From NCBI RefSeq assembly GCF_964030975.1, contig NZ_CAXIQH010000001.1, forward strand, positions 496,001 to 560,000: 64,000 bases of DNA, written 5' to 3'. The position numbers and the translations under genes are program-made. The DNA comes from Tisiphia sp964030975 (GTDB lineage Bacteria; Pseudomonadota; Alphaproteobacteria; Rickettsiales; Rickettsiaceae). Positions 35,355 to 44,837 of this stretch are shown here, piece by piece. The first letter of the stretch is position 1; each line of letters begins with the position of its first letter. The notes under the pieces were generated by a model that saw nothing but the letters and a program-made list of their open reading frames with translations, ran no database searches and was not told the origin of the DNA.

Positions 35355-38300
35355 TTAAAATTTAATTAGTCCATTCAAATAGAAAGAGTGGGTATTAAAG
35401 TTTCTTTTAAAACTATAATCATAACCAGCACCTAGTTTAAATGGTAAGACAGATTGTACGTTTACATAACCTCCTAAAGTATATTTAACATTCTTTGCAG
35501 ATGATCCTACAGGTTTTATGGTGGGAACTACTATTGGGGTTTGATGTAATGTGTTAGTAAAGGTAATTGTGCCGGTTGAATTATTTAGTAGAACAGTATT
35601 GTCTAATTTTATGTGAACTTCAGGAATAATTGAAATGTCTTTTACTAAAATGTTTCTACTTAAACTTATTCCAGTTTCAAGTAATATTCTTTCTCCTTTC
35701 TTAGTTGGTACATTAATATTAAATTCTTTCCTATATTCTGTAAAATTGTTGATTAAAAAACGATCAAATATTATTCCTACTATTGGTTTGAACAGAAATT
35801 TATCTAAATCCATTTTATAGTAAGTTTCAAGTTTCGCACGTGTTATATAACCTTCAGTCTTACTATCAATTGCAATATTATTCCTTTCCCCTTTATTTTT
35901 AATAAAGGCTTTACCATATTTGAGATAAGAATTCAGATATATATTTGGTGATAATGTATATTGGGTATAAATTGCAGCTACATGTAAAATAGTATTTTGC
36001 TTGTCATTAAAGATGGTTTGCAATTTAGTATGCGAACTTGCAAGAGCATATGCGATTCCTATAATGAGCTTATCAAGAGGTTGTGCATCAAAACCTAAAA
36101 TGACACCTTGCTGATTATTTTTAAAGGCTAAAATATTTCCTTGTTGTTGTTGTTTGGTAATAGATCTGATGAATTGAATCCATCCTCCTTTTTTAATAAT
36201 ATAATCATTATCTCCTGCCGCTACCACATTTGCCGTAGAATTATCTGTTAAGATATGATTTCTAATAGTTAAAGCATTAGAAATCATATCCAAATAGTCA
36301 AATTCTATATATGTAGTATATTTTGCTATATCTTTCTCGATATCAAAATTAATAGATGGAATATAGCTATTTTCTTCAGTTAATGTTTGAGCAGATGGAA
36401 TCACTACTGAATCTGGTTGTTTATCTTCTGAACTTGATTGTGTAGTTTCTGAATCTGGTTGTTCAACTATTGGAGTTGATTGTGTAGTTTTTGAATCTGG
36501 TTGTTTATCTTCTGAATTTGATTGTGTAGTTTTTAAGTCTGGTTGTTCAACTATTGGAGTTGATTGTGTAGTTTCTGAATCTGGTTGTTTATCTTCTGGA
36601 CTTGATTGTTTAGTTTCTGAGTTGGTTTGTTCAGTTTCTGAATCTGTTTGTGTAGCTACTGGAGATGGAGGGTCATCTACTGGATCATTAGGTTCAGCTG
36701 CTATCGGCTCCTCTTCTTTAAACAATGTTTCTAACCCAAAGCTTTCTTCATCTTCATATGGAACAACGTCTGCCTTATCAGGCACAGCTATACTCCTTTT
36801 TTTTCGATGGTTTGGATCATATCCCTTTACTTCGTCTTCCATAGTTTGAATTGGAGCTATTTGTTCTACTACTTCCATAGGCTGAATTGGAAGTGTTTGT
36901 TCTACTACTTCCATAGGCTGAATTGGAGCTATTTGTTCTACTACTTCCATAGGCTGAATTGGAAGTGTTTGTTCTACTACCATAGTCTGAATTGGAGCTA
37001 TTAGTTTTGCTACTGCCATAGTCGGAACTTGAACTGTGTGTTCTGCTACCATAGTCTGAATTGGAGCTATTTGTTCTACTACTTCCATAGGCTGAATTGG
37101 AAGTGTTTGTTCTACTACCATAGTCTGAATTGGAGCTATTAGTTTTGCTACTGCCATAGTCGGAACTTGAACTGTGTGTTCTGCTACCATAGTCTGAATT
37201 GGAGCTATTTGTTCTACTACTTCCATAGGCTGAATTGGAAGTGTTTGTTCTACTACCATAGTCTGAATTGGAGCTATTAGTTTTGCTACTGCCATAGTCG
37301 GAACTTGAACTGTGTGTTCTGCTACCATAGTCTGAATTGGAGCTATTTGTTCTACTACTTCCATAGGCTGAATTGGAAGTGTTTGTTCTACTACCATAGT
37401 CTGAATTGGAGCTATTAGTTTTGCTACTGCCATAGTCGGAACTTGAACTATTTTTTCTGTTGCTATCATAGTTCTAATAGGCACTATTGGTTCTGCCGCT
37501 TCCATAGTCTGAATTGGAACTGTTTGTTCTGCTACCATATGTTGAGGTTTAGCTACTATTGGAACATTTTCTTCAAACAATGTTTCTAACCCAAAGCTGT
37601 CTCCAAATATTTCATATTGATCAGATACCTTTAACTCCTCTCTCAATGATAACCAATTTCTTGTTACAGAATCTACCCATTTTCTTCCTCTAGAATTTTG
37701 CTGTATTGGATTAGATTCTGTTATTGTAGATGGTTGAGTCGCTCCTATTATTAAATTTTCCGAAGAATAGTATCCTTCATCTTGCAACTGTTGGCGTTGC
37801 TCTGCCATCATATGCTGGGGTTTAGCTACTATTGGAGCATTTCCTTCAAACAATTTTTTCAACCCAAAATTGTTTCCAAATATTTGTTCTAGATCAACAC
37901 ATGTATCTATCTCTGTTCTTGGAACCAAAACTGAGGAGGATTGGGTAATAGGATGAGTTAATGGCATATTTGCTAACTTAGATTCAGATTCAATGAGGGC
38001 TTTTCTTTTTTTTTCTAATTCATGGATATCAGTTTCTTTTTGTTGGATAGCACTTAATTGTTGGTAGTACTCATCTTCTTTTTCTTTGAGTAGTAACTCA
38101 TGATTTTCAATCATACTTATACTTTCTATTAAATTTGCTAACTCTTTGTTTACTCTTTCAAGTCTAGCAGAAGGACTAGGGGTTATACTAAATGAGACCT
38201 GTTTAGCGATCGCTTGCTCCTGCTCCTCTGCATCAAAGTTGCTTGGGGAGTTAAGATCATATTCTAGTTCTGTTGTATTGGTGGGTTTTACTAATAGTGA

Positions 38301-38786
38301 GTTTAGGGCTGGATCATAAATATATTGCTCTTCGTTAGGTAATAACGAGTCATTGTTTTCAAATTCAACAAAAAAATTTTGTTGTGTTTCTTCGCTAGAT
38401 GATATCTCATCTATGATGGCTTGCTTCTTAAAATTACAGCTTCTTTTGAGATTAAGTAATACTGAGCAATCAGCTGTTAATGAATCAAATTCCTCTTTCA
38501 ACTCATTTGCATTCTTAAATGGCATTATTGTTTGTAACTGTTTTTGTTTTAATTTTTTCAATTCATCTCTGGCTTCATCAATAGCACTCCATATTACTTC
38601 TACTTCATCATAATGGTAATTTAGGTGTGGATTAGATATCCGCCCTATCTCTTCATTAAGCCCTGTTGCCATAACATTAGATAAGTCAAACTTTTGTAAT
38701 AAGAAAAACAAAAAAATAAAAACTATATTTTTTTTTACTAAATATTTATTAACAAGACTATTTTGTAGCATACTAAATATAACCAT
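35355..38786 (-). CDS. Sca-like autotransporter surface antigen
   Basis: The 1143-residue protein has an N-terminal signal segment (KKNIVFIFLFFLLQKFDLSN, cleavage probably near VMA-TG) and a coiled-coil-rich passenger with three copies of a FGLETLFEENVPIVAKPQHM-type motif (~305, ~395, ~670). Near-identical 46-residue repeats lie at ~446-637 and a second repeat family (SEDKQPDSETTQSTPIVEQP) at ~710-790. The C-terminal autotransporter beta-barrel occupies ~855-1143, ending YLNGLIKF with the terminal Phe needed for BAM-mediated insertion. It should be exported by Sec and anchored in the outer membrane, displaying an adhesin-like passenger. No break is seen. Family certain at the barrel; passenger function unknown. 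Confidence 0.85.
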   Translation of the reverse strand: MVIFSMLQNSLVNKYLVKKNIVFIFLFFLLQKFDLSNVMATGLNEEIGRISNPHLNYHYDEVEVIWSAIDEARDELKKLKQKQLQTIMPFKNANELKEEFDSLTADCSVLLNLKRSCNFKKQAIIDEISSSEETQQNFFVEFENNDSLLPNEEQYIYDPALNSLLVKPTNTTELEYDLNSPSNFDAEEQEQAIAKQVSFSITPSPSARLERVNKELANLIESISMIENHELLLKEKEDEYYQQLSAIQQKETDIHELEKKRKALIESESKLANMPLTHPITQSSSVLVPRTEIDTCVDLEQIFGNNFGLKKLFEGNAPIVAKPQHMMAEQRQQLQDEGYYSSENLIIGATQPSTITESNPIQQNSRGRKWVDSVTRNWLSLREELKVSDQYEIFGDSFGLETLFEENVPIVAKPQHMVAEQTVPIQTMEAAEPIVPIRTMIATEKIVQVPTMAVAKLIAPIQTMVVEQTLPIQPMEVVEQIAPIQTMVAEHTVQVPTMAVAKLIAPIQTMVVEQTLPIQPMEVVEQIAPIQTMVAEHTVQVPTMAVAKLIAPIQTMVVEQTLPIQPMEVVEQIAPIQTMVAEHTVQVPTMAVAKLIAPIQTMVVEQTLPIQPMEVVEQIAPIQPMEVVEQTLPIQPMEVVEQIAPIQTMEDEVKGYDPNHRKKRSIAVPDKADVVPYEDEESFGLETLFKEEEPIAAEPNDPVDDPPSPVATQTDSETEQTNSETKQSSPEDKQPDSETTQSTPIVEQPDLKTTQSNSEDKQPDSKTTQSTPIVEQPDSETTQSSSEDKQPDSVVIPSAQTLTEENSYIPSINFDIEKDIAKYTTYIEFDYLDMISNALTIRNHILTDNSTANVVAAGDNDYIIKKGGWIQFIRSITKQQQQGNILAFKNNQQGVILGFDAQPLDKLIIGIAYALASSHTKLQTIFNDKQNTILHVAAIYTQYTLSPNIYLNSYLKYGKAFIKNKGERNNIAIDSKTEGYITRAKLETYYKMDLDKFLFKPIVGIIFDRFLINNFTEYRKEFNINVPTKKGERILLETGISLSRNILVKDISIIPEVHIKLDNTVLLNNSTGTITFTNTLHQTPIVVPTIKPVGSSAKNVKYTLGGYVNVQSVLPFKLGAGYDYSFKRNFNTHSFYLNGLIKF
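36877..37453 (-). repeat. 138-bp tandem repeats in the autotransporter gene
   Basis: The phrase GCCATAGTCGGAACTTGAAC starts at 37015, 37153, 37291 and 37429, an exact 138-bp period (46 codons: VAKLIAPIQTMVVEQTLPIQ...VQVPTMA). Copies are nearly identical, so copy number probably varies between strains. A fourth, degenerate unit extends toward 36877. Confidence 0.9.
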
Positions 38787-39354
38787 TCTATTACCTACTA
38801 ATTAATTTATTTGTTAAAAATTAATTAACATTAACGTAGTTGTCATAGCAATACAAAGTAAAAAGTACATTTATAGTCTTATTCTTAGAAAATTAATTTG
38901 TTATATGTTGTAAAAAGTCATAATTATAGATTAAACATATCTTTAATAGAAATACGATTAATAAAACTAGGAATTACAGGAAACAAGGGAAGTGAAGAAA
39001 AAATAATAAATATAACTTCAGTTGGGCATAAAGATGATAAGAAACTGTAAGGGGTAATATTATCTAATAATAACAATAGACCTCTTGCATAATTTAAAGA
39101 TAGTTGAGGATCTTAGGAGAAACGAAGCCTGCACACCTAGCACGTACGTGAGGAGCGTAGGCAAGTTTCAACGATAGAATCACCAGTTAGATTGATTTAT
39201 GCAAGGAATCTAATCAAGTTGGAGAATATATTTATACCCTACCTCTCTGAGATTATATACATAATTGATAATCCTGCAAGCGTTTTTATACAAAATGTCG
39301 ATCAGGGCGGTTAGAGAGTAGGCGTAAGCATCGCCACTTACGAGCCTTGTTAGA
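38787..39354. other. intergenic region upstream of the autotransporter; intron tail remnant at the right
   Basis: AT-rich leader DNA of the autotransporter lies at 38787-39080. An inverted-repeat-containing stretch (ACGAAGCCTGCACACCTAGC...GGCAAG) is at 39118-39170. A group II intron domain VI remnant (minus strand CGTAAG...CTTACGCCTACTC) is at ~39310-39346. No gene is visible. Confidence 0.45.
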
Positions 39355-40690
39355 GGCTCTGTCCAGAAAAGTGTGTAAATTTCGAGATAGGTTATATATA
39401 AAAATATAACAAAAAAGGAAATTACATGAATAAAAAAACAAATGAATCAATAAAGCAAGCAGTAGATTTATTAATAGATAATGATACAGATGTAAGCACA
39501 ATACTGAAAGAAGGAGGATTATTAAAAGAATTGACCAAACGCTTGATAGAGAAGGCATTGCAGTCAGAATTGAATAATCATCTAGGCTATGATAAATACA
39601 GTCGTGTAGATAATGATAATGCTCGTAATGGTATAACTAGCAAAAAACTGATCTCCGAACATGGAGCGGTTGAGATAGAAGTACCAAGAGATAGGCGTAG
39701 TACCTTTGAACCAGCAATACTACCGAAAAGACAAAAACGTTTTGATGGTTTTGATGATAAAGTCTTATCATTATATGCTAAAGGTATGAGTGTATCTGAT
39801 ATTAAGGTTCAATTACAAGAGTTGTATAGTGTTGAAATAAGTGAGAGTTTAATCAGTCAGATCACCGATGATGTAATGGATGATGTAAAAGCTTGGCAGA
39901 GTAGACCGTTAGAAGAGATATATCCGATAGTATTTTTTGATTGTTTAGTAGTAAAAGTTAGGCAAGACAAAAGGATAATTAACAAGGCAATATATGTTGC
40001 ATTAGGGATTGATTTATCTGGTAGAAAAGATATATTGGGATTATGGATCAGTGAAAATGAAGGGGCAAAATTTTGGCTTGGTAATTTTACTGAAATGAAA
40101 AATAGAGGATTAAAGGATATACTGATTGCCTGTAGTGATAATCTTACTGGTATGTCTGAGGCGATAGAAGCAGTTTATCCAAAAACAGAACATCAATTAT
40201 GTATTGTACATCAGATTAGAAATAGTTTAAAATACGTATCATATAAAGATAGGAAGCAGGTGGCTAGCGATTTAAAGCCGATATATACTGCAGCAACGGA
40301 AGAACAAGCACATTTAGCTTTAGTATATTTTGAAGAAAAATGGAATAAACAATATCCACAAATTGCCAAATCATGGTATAATCATTGGGATAATTTAATG
40401 ATTTTTCTAGGATATCCAGAGGCAATTAGAAAGGTAATTTATACCACTAATTCAGTTGAATCTGTTAATAGTCAATTGCGTAAAGTAACAAATAATAAGC
40501 GTGTTTTCCCTAGTGATAGTGCTGTTTTTAAAAGCTTATATTTGACAATTGACTATATGACCAAAAAATGGACTATGCCTATTCCCAACTGGAATGAAGC
40601 TATGGCTCATTTGATGATCAAATTTGAAGATAGGCTTAACAAAATTTAATGACCTATTTTGGAAATTTACACACTTTTCTGGACAGAGCC
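39355..40690 (+). mobile_element. IS256-family insertion sequence, intact
   Basis: 1336 bp bounded by terminal repeats GGCTCTGTCCAGAAAAGTGT(GTAAATTTC), identical at both ends over about 29 bp. It is flanked by a perfect 8-bp target duplication TTGTTAGA (39347-39354 and 40691-40698). It carries one full-length transposase. The terminal sequence recurs at 4374 and 24683-24700. Confidence 0.93.
39426..40649 (+). CDS. IS256-family (mutator-type) transposase
   Basis: The 407-residue DDE transposase is complete. It has the N-terminal region (QSELNNHLGYDKYSRVDNDN, RNGITSKKLISEHGAVEIEV, PRDRRSTFEPAILPKRQKRF), the first catalytic Asp in PIVFFDCLVVKVR, the second in LIACSDNLTGMSEAIEAVYP, the QLCIVHQIRNSLKYVSYKDR signature and the Glu in TTNSVESVNSQLRKVTNNKR. 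No frameshift. The start follows an AAAAAAGGAAATTAC ribosome site. Confidence 0.95.
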   Translation: MNKKTNESIKQAVDLLIDNDTDVSTILKEGGLLKELTKRLIEKALQSELNNHLGYDKYSRVDNDNARNGITSKKLISEHGAVEIEVPRDRRSTFEPAILPKRQKRFDGFDDKVLSLYAKGMSVSDIKVQLQELYSVEISESLISQITDDVMDDVKAWQSRPLEEIYPIVFFDCLVVKVRQDKRIINKAIYVALGIDLSGRKDILGLWISENEGAKFWLGNFTEMKNRGLKDILIACSDNLTGMSEAIEAVYPKTEHQLCIVHQIRNSLKYVSYKDRKQVASDLKPIYTAATEEQAHLALVYFEEKWNKQYPQIAKSWYNHWDNLMIFLGYPEAIRKVIYTTNSVESVNSQLRKVTNNKRVFPSDSAVFKSLYLTIDYMTKKWTMPIPNWNEAMAHLMIKFEDRLNKI

Positions 40691-40696
40691 TTGTTA

Positions 40697-40730
40697 GAAC
40701 CTCATCGTGCGGCTTTCCCGTAATGGGTTC
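40697..40730 (-). ncRNA. solo group II intron domain V, separated from domain VI by the IS256 element
   Basis: On the minus strand the 34 nt GAACCCATTACGGG-AAAG-CCGCACGATGAGGTTC fold as domain V. The expected continuation (domain VI, CTCGTAAG...CTTACGCCTACTC) is found at 39310-39346 on the other side of the IS256 copy. Its 8-bp target duplication lies between the two domains. No intron ORF remains. Confidence 0.6.
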
Positions 40731-40769
40731 AAGATAATTCATTTACCTAATTTAATGCGTTTTACTATA

Positions 40770-40905
40770 TAGTGAAACCTATTGAATTAGGTGATACAAA
40801 CTTTGTGTCATACCTGCGAAAGCAGGTATCTAGATTCCCGCCTTCGCGGGAATGACAACTTACAATCGTTATGTTCTTTATCACCTAATCCTATGAGCAT
40901 AACTA
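40770..40905 (+). repeat. TA-MITE copy 8
   Basis: 136 bp, TAGTGAAACC...GAGCATAACTA with TA flanks. The preceding 30 bp (TACCTAATTTAATGCGTTTTACTA) resemble a decayed end of another copy. Confidence 0.85.
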
Positions 40906-40971
40906 TAGATGTTTGTGAATTTGGCATAATGTTAGTCGAGTTAGCTCTATACCAAACCAAACCCCTAGAAA

Positions 40972-41898
40972 TTAATTTGAAAAATTGCTATTACTTGGAT
41001 TAAAAAGAAAATTAAATTCTTTCCAGCTATCGTAACGTTGAGGGTCTAGATTATTAATAGGACTTGCTTGCCATACTGCCCTCATTGCACTATCAGATAG
41101 AGCATCACAAGCTGTTTGCGTTATATTTGGGCAGATTGTTTCTTTTACTTTTACCTCTTTAACACTACCATCTTTATTTAAAGCTATATACAAAGTGACC
41201 CGTAACTGCTCAAGATTTTGTATGCCAATAGGTTTGCTCCATAATTTTTCTATTTGCTGCTTAATTAAAGATATTTCACTGATAGAAAGAGCTAATGTTT
41301 CATCGTAGGAACCTTTTGACTCCTGAGTTTCTTTATTTTCTTTGGCTCTTGCTTGTTTATTCGATTTTGCATTAGCTCCTTCAGATGATTGTTCTAAATT
41401 TTTAAGCAAAGAATCTAAGTCACTTTTATTAGGAATTTTCTTTTTTTTCTCTAGAGGTTTTTTTGTTTCTGTAGGCTTCTTCACTTCTTCAGGTTTCTTC
41501 TCTTCTATAGGTTTTGTCTCTGCAGGTTTTTGATCTATAGGCTTTTTTTCCTCGATAATAGGTTTCTCTTCAATGACTTTCTTCTCTTCTACCGGCTTCT
41601 CTTCTACAATTTTCTTTTCTTCAATAGGTTGTTCTACAGGTTTCTTCTCTTCTACATAATCAGGTTTGCTTTGTTCTACTTTTTTTGCATCTTGATTTTC
41701 TATAGCTTTTTCAGGCTGTTTGGTTTTATTAGGTACATTAGATTGATTACTAATTGGTAGCATTTCAAAAACTATTACTTGCTCTTCAGGAAGTTTTTTA
41801 AATAATGATGGCAGACCAAACAAGAAAAAATAGATTATTACTAAATGAAGTGCTACCGAGCAAATAAAAGAGACAGAAACAGTATTATTATTTTTCAT
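40972..41898 (-). CDS. tolA: TolA-like cell-envelope protein
   Basis: 308 residues with a single N-terminal transmembrane helix (FICSVALHLVIIYFFLFGLP). A long Glu/Lys/Pro-rich linker follows (repeats of EEKKPVE/EEKPVEEKK, ~70-150). The TolA/TonB-type C-terminal domain has LIKQQIEKLWSKPIGIQNLE, LRVTLYIALNKDGSVKEVKV and a conserved Cys pair (CPNITQTACDAL). TolA spans the periplasm and links TolQR in the inner membrane with Pal and TolB at the outer membrane during division. It overlaps tolR by 11 bp in a tolQ-tolR-tolA operon. Confidence 0.88.
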   Translation of the reverse strand: MKNNNTVSVSFICSVALHLVIIYFFLFGLPSLFKKLPEEQVIVFEMLPISNQSNVPNKTKQPEKAIENQDAKKVEQSKPDYVEEKKPVEQPIEEKKIVEEKPVEEKKVIEEKPIIEEKKPIDQKPAETKPIEEKKPEEVKKPTETKKPLEKKKKIPNKSDLDSLLKNLEQSSEGANAKSNKQARAKENKETQESKGSYDETLALSISEISLIKQQIEKLWSKPIGIQNLEQLRVTLYIALNKDGSVKEVKVKETICPNITQTACDALSDSAMRAVWQASPINNLDPQRYDSWKEFNFLFNPSNSNFSN

Positions 41899-42322
41899 TA
41901 TATTTAATATTTGAAACTAGTGCTACTTTAGAAAAGCCAGCGGCATGGATTTCAGCTACCACACTAACTACTTCGCCATAGGATACATTTTTGTCTCCTC
42001 TTACAAAAATCCTAGTATCTTTTTTTTCTTTTGTAATATTAGTTAGTTTGCTAGCCAAATTTTGTCTTTCTATTTTAGATTCCAATAAATATAATTCTCC
42101 TTTGTTATTAATGCTAATCACTAACGGCTCATCTTGTCCTGACAGTGGACTAGAAGTTGTTTCTGGTAAATCAACATTAATACCTGATACTAGCATTGGA
42201 GAAGTTATCATAAAGATGATCAATAGTACTAGCATGACATCAACGAGTGGTGTAACATTGATTTCACTGACTAAATTACTTCTAGACCTTTGATTGCCTT
42301 GGTTACGTAATTGTATTGCCAT
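41888..42322 (-). CDS. tolR: TolR (ExbD/TolR family)
   Basis: 144 residues. A short cytoplasmic N-terminus (NLVSEINVTPLVDVMLVLLI) contains the conserved membrane aspartate (PLVDVMLVLL). A periplasmic domain (GDKNVSYGEVVSVVAEIHAA) follows. TolR with TolQ forms the proton-driven motor that energises TolA. Its start codon overlaps the tolQ stop, indicating translational coupling. Confidence 0.93.
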   Translation of the reverse strand: MAIQLRNQGNQRSRSNLVSEINVTPLVDVMLVLLIIFMITSPMLVSGINVDLPETTSSPLSGQDEPLVISINNKGELYLLESKIERQNLASKLTNITKEKKDTRIFVRGDKNVSYGEVVSVVAEIHAAGFSKVALVSNIKYNEK

Positions 42323-43047
42323 TACATTTTTCCTTCATCTATGGCTCTTGATAATATAGAACTTAGTTCATTAATGAAATCATCAATTTTATTGTTAATC
42401 TTCATTATTTGGGCAGAAAGGTAATTATAAAAAATCACTGCCGGAATTGCCGCAAATAAACCAATTGCCGTTGCTAGTAAGGCTTCTGCAATACCAGGAG
42501 CTACAACAGCAAGTGAGGTATTCTTTGATGCTGCAATAGACTGAAAACTATGCATAATCCCCCAAACAGTACCTAACAATCCTATAAAGGGTGTACTAGA
42601 GGCAACAGTTGCTAAAAAACCTAAATTTTGTTCTAATCTTTCAACTTCACGATTTCTGATCAAATACATAGATTGTATTATTCGCTCTTTATGGCTAATT
42701 TTAAGTGCATCAGTGAGATTTTTTGAGTTCTGGCGATTACATTCATTCATCGCTGCTACAAAAACTGCGGCAAGAGGATTATTGATTGTTCTTTTGATAG
42801 TTTCATATAATTGGTCTAAAACTGCTCCAGACCAAAAAGTGGCTTCAAAAGTCGCAACCTTCTTTCTTACTTGCATTAAATGAAGCAGCTTATCTATGAT
42901 TATTGTCCATGCCCAGATTGAGGCAATTACCAAAATTATCATAACAGATTTTCCTATAATATCAGAGGATGATATCAGAGAAAAAATTGATGAACCACTT
43001 TGTGCTGTAATTTCTACAACATCATTAATATTATTATTTGTACTCAT
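42322..43047 (-). CDS. tolQ: TolQ (MotA/TolQ/ExbB family)
   Basis: The 241-residue inner-membrane proton channel subunit has three transmembrane segments. The family motifs are seen in NLGFLATVASSTPFIGLLGT and VWGIMHSFQSIA (the GLxGTVxGxxxxF signature), and GIAEALLATAIGLFAAIPAV covers TM3. First gene of tolQRA, divergent from der; the two starts are about 130 bp apart. Confidence 0.94.
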   Translation of the reverse strand: MSTNNNINDVVEITAQSGSSIFSLISSSDIIGKSVMIILVIASIWAWTIIIDKLLHLMQVRKKVATFEATFWSGAVLDQLYETIKRTINNPLAAVFVAAMNECNRQNSKNLTDALKISHKERIIQSMYLIRNREVERLEQNLGFLATVASSTPFIGLLGTVWGIMHSFQSIAASKNTSLAVVAPGIAEALLATAIGLFAAIPAVIFYNYLSAQIMKINNKIDDFINELSSILSRAIDEGKM

Positions 43048-43133
43048 TGTTGCCGTTATATATTATCTAAAATATTGTTTTTATATCATTTAAGTGCTAA
43101 TAATATAGCAAATATTGCTAATATTCAAATGAT

Positions 43134-43163
43134 TTGATATTAGTGCCAACGCGTTATTATGAT
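43134..43163 (+). promoter_or_regulatory. candidate sigma-70 promoter of der
   Basis: TTGATA (43134-43139) and TATGAT (43158-43163) are separated by 18 bp. The -10 box ends 13 bp before the der start codon, so the transcript would be nearly leaderless; no ribosome site precedes the ATG. Consensus-based prediction only. Confidence 0.4.
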
Positions 43164-43176
43164 AAGATAAAGTGAC

Positions 43177-44568
43177 ATGCATAAAAAAATTGTGGCGATT
43201 ATTGGTAGACCCAATGTCGGAAAATCTACGCTCTTTAATCGTCTGGCTATCAGGAAAAAAGCCATCGTACACGATCGCCCTGGGGTAACACGTGACCGAA
43301 AATACGCTGATGCTCAAATTGGACCATTCGATTTTACGGTAATTGATACCCCCGGTTTAGAAGAAGCAGAAGATGAAAAATTAGAATGTAGAATGATGCA
43401 ACAAACTATGGAAGCGATTCTAGAGGCAGATTTGCTATGTCTTGTAGTAGACGGTAAGGATGGTGTATTACCTGAAGATCAGTTTTTTGCTAATTTTATC
43501 AGAAGATATAATAAGAAATCTGTGTTAATCGTTAATAAATGTGAAGGACGATTTGATTTTGCTAAAGAATACTACAAGCTTGGTTTTGATAATATAGTGC
43601 CAATTTCTGCCGAGCATGGTGTTGGTATGGCAGATTTATACGATGCAATAACTGAAGAATTAGGAAATGAGGGGGGAGAGGAAGAATTAATTGACCAATT
43701 AACCGATCCAATAAAAGCCAACTATATACAAATAGTGGTGAGTGGTCGACCAAACGCAGGAAAATCTACTTTTATTAATAGCATTATTAACGATGAACGA
43801 TTATTAACAGGACCTGAAGCTGGTATAACAAGGGAATCTATAGAAATTGATTGGCTATATAATGATAATAAATTTAAATTAATTGATACGGCTGGTCTAA
43901 GAAAGAAAGGAACCGTCACTAAGTCCTTAGAAAAATTATCCTCTTCCGATGCGATTAATAGTATCAAGTTTGCTAATACTGTTATTCTGATGATTGATGC
44001 ACGAAGTCCTTTGGAACAACAAGATCTAAATATTGCCAATTATGTTATAGAGCAAGGCAGAAGCCTGCTCATAGTAGTTAATAAGTGGGATCTGATTGAG
44101 AAAAGAGACCAAGATAAATTTAAAGAAGAATTTTCTTATAAGATAGAAACCAATCTACCGCAAGTTAAAGGATTGCCGATAATATTCATATCAGCCTTGA
44201 AAAAACATAATATTAATGTGGTGCTAGATGAATCTATTAAAATTTATAATTTATGGAACAAAAAAATCGCAACAAGTAAACTGAATGATTGGTTAGGTTT
44301 TGCCCTTGAACAACATCCGCTACCCTTACAAAAAGGCGGTAGACGTGTTAGAATTAAATATATGACTCAAACAAAAATTCGTCCACCAACCTTTAAACTA
44401 TTTTCCAATAACCCTGAGAAAATCACTGATAGTTATACTAGGTACCTTATAAACAACTTGCGGGCAGCTTTTAATTTACCCGGTGTGCCAATAAGATTTA
44501 TTTATACTAAAACTGAGAATCCATATGTAAAATCACATACTAAAAAACATATATTTCATGCAGGCTAA
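43177..44568 (+). CDS. der: GTPase Der (EngA), ribosome assembly
   Basis: 463 residues with the unique double GTPase layout. The first G domain has IIGRPNVGKSTLFNRLAIRK, DTPGLEEAE and NKCEG (NKCE in place of the usual NKxD). The second has VSGRPNAGKSTFINSIINDE, DTAGLRKKG and NKWDLI. A C-terminal KH-like domain follows (GGRRVRIKYMTQTKIRPPTF). Der is essential for 50S subunit maturation. The start at 43177 has no ribosome site, consistent with a very short leader. Confidence 0.95.
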   Translation: MHKKIVAIIGRPNVGKSTLFNRLAIRKKAIVHDRPGVTRDRKYADAQIGPFDFTVIDTPGLEEAEDEKLECRMMQQTMEAILEADLLCLVVDGKDGVLPEDQFFANFIRRYNKKSVLIVNKCEGRFDFAKEYYKLGFDNIVPISAEHGVGMADLYDAITEELGNEGGEEELIDQLTDPIKANYIQIVVSGRPNAGKSTFINSIINDERLLTGPEAGITRESIEIDWLYNDNKFKLIDTAGLRKKGTVTKSLEKLSSSDAINSIKFANTVILMIDARSPLEQQDLNIANYVIEQGRSLLIVVNKWDLIEKRDQDKFKEEFSYKIETNLPQVKGLPIIFISALKKHNINVVLDESIKIYNLWNKKIATSKLNDWLGFALEQHPLPLQKGGRRVRIKYMTQTKIRPPTFKLFSNNPEKITDSYTRYLINNLRAAFNLPGVPIRFIYTKTENPYVKSHTKKHIFHAG

Positions 44569-44641
44569 TTAGTATCAATTAACTCATGTATGGATATCCC
44601 CAACAACTGTCGAAAGTTAGAAGAGGAAACGGTTTTAGATA

Positions 44642-44777
44642 TAGTTATGCTCATAGGATTAGGTGATAAAGAACATAACGATTGTAAGTTGTCATTCCCG
44701 CGAAGGCGGGAATCTAGATACCTGCTTTCGCAGGTATGACACAAAGTTTGTATCACCTAATTCAATAGGTTTCACTA
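44642..44777 (+). repeat. TA-MITE copy 9
   Basis: 136 bp, TAGTTATGCTCATAGG...GGTTTCACTA with TA flanks. It interrupts an ACTGTCGAAAGTTAGAAGAG / ACCTGCTTTCGCAGGTATGACAC repeat context. Confidence 0.85.
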
Positions 44778-44837
44778 TACCTGCTTTCGCAGGTATGACA
44801 CAAAATATAGTTGGTAATTGTAAGTTGTTAACAGTGT

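Noticed and set aside
36877..37453. Regularly spaced repeats resembling a CRISPR array
   Set aside because: The period is 138 bp with no unique spacers, it lies within a continuous autotransporter frame and encodes 46-residue protein repeats.
40791..41003. Plus-strand ORF MIQTLCHTCESRYLDSRLRG and its copies at 5116-5400 and 44565-44756
   Set aside because: These frames are translations of the 136-bp element and recur wherever it occurs; there is no ribosome site or conservation beyond the repeat.
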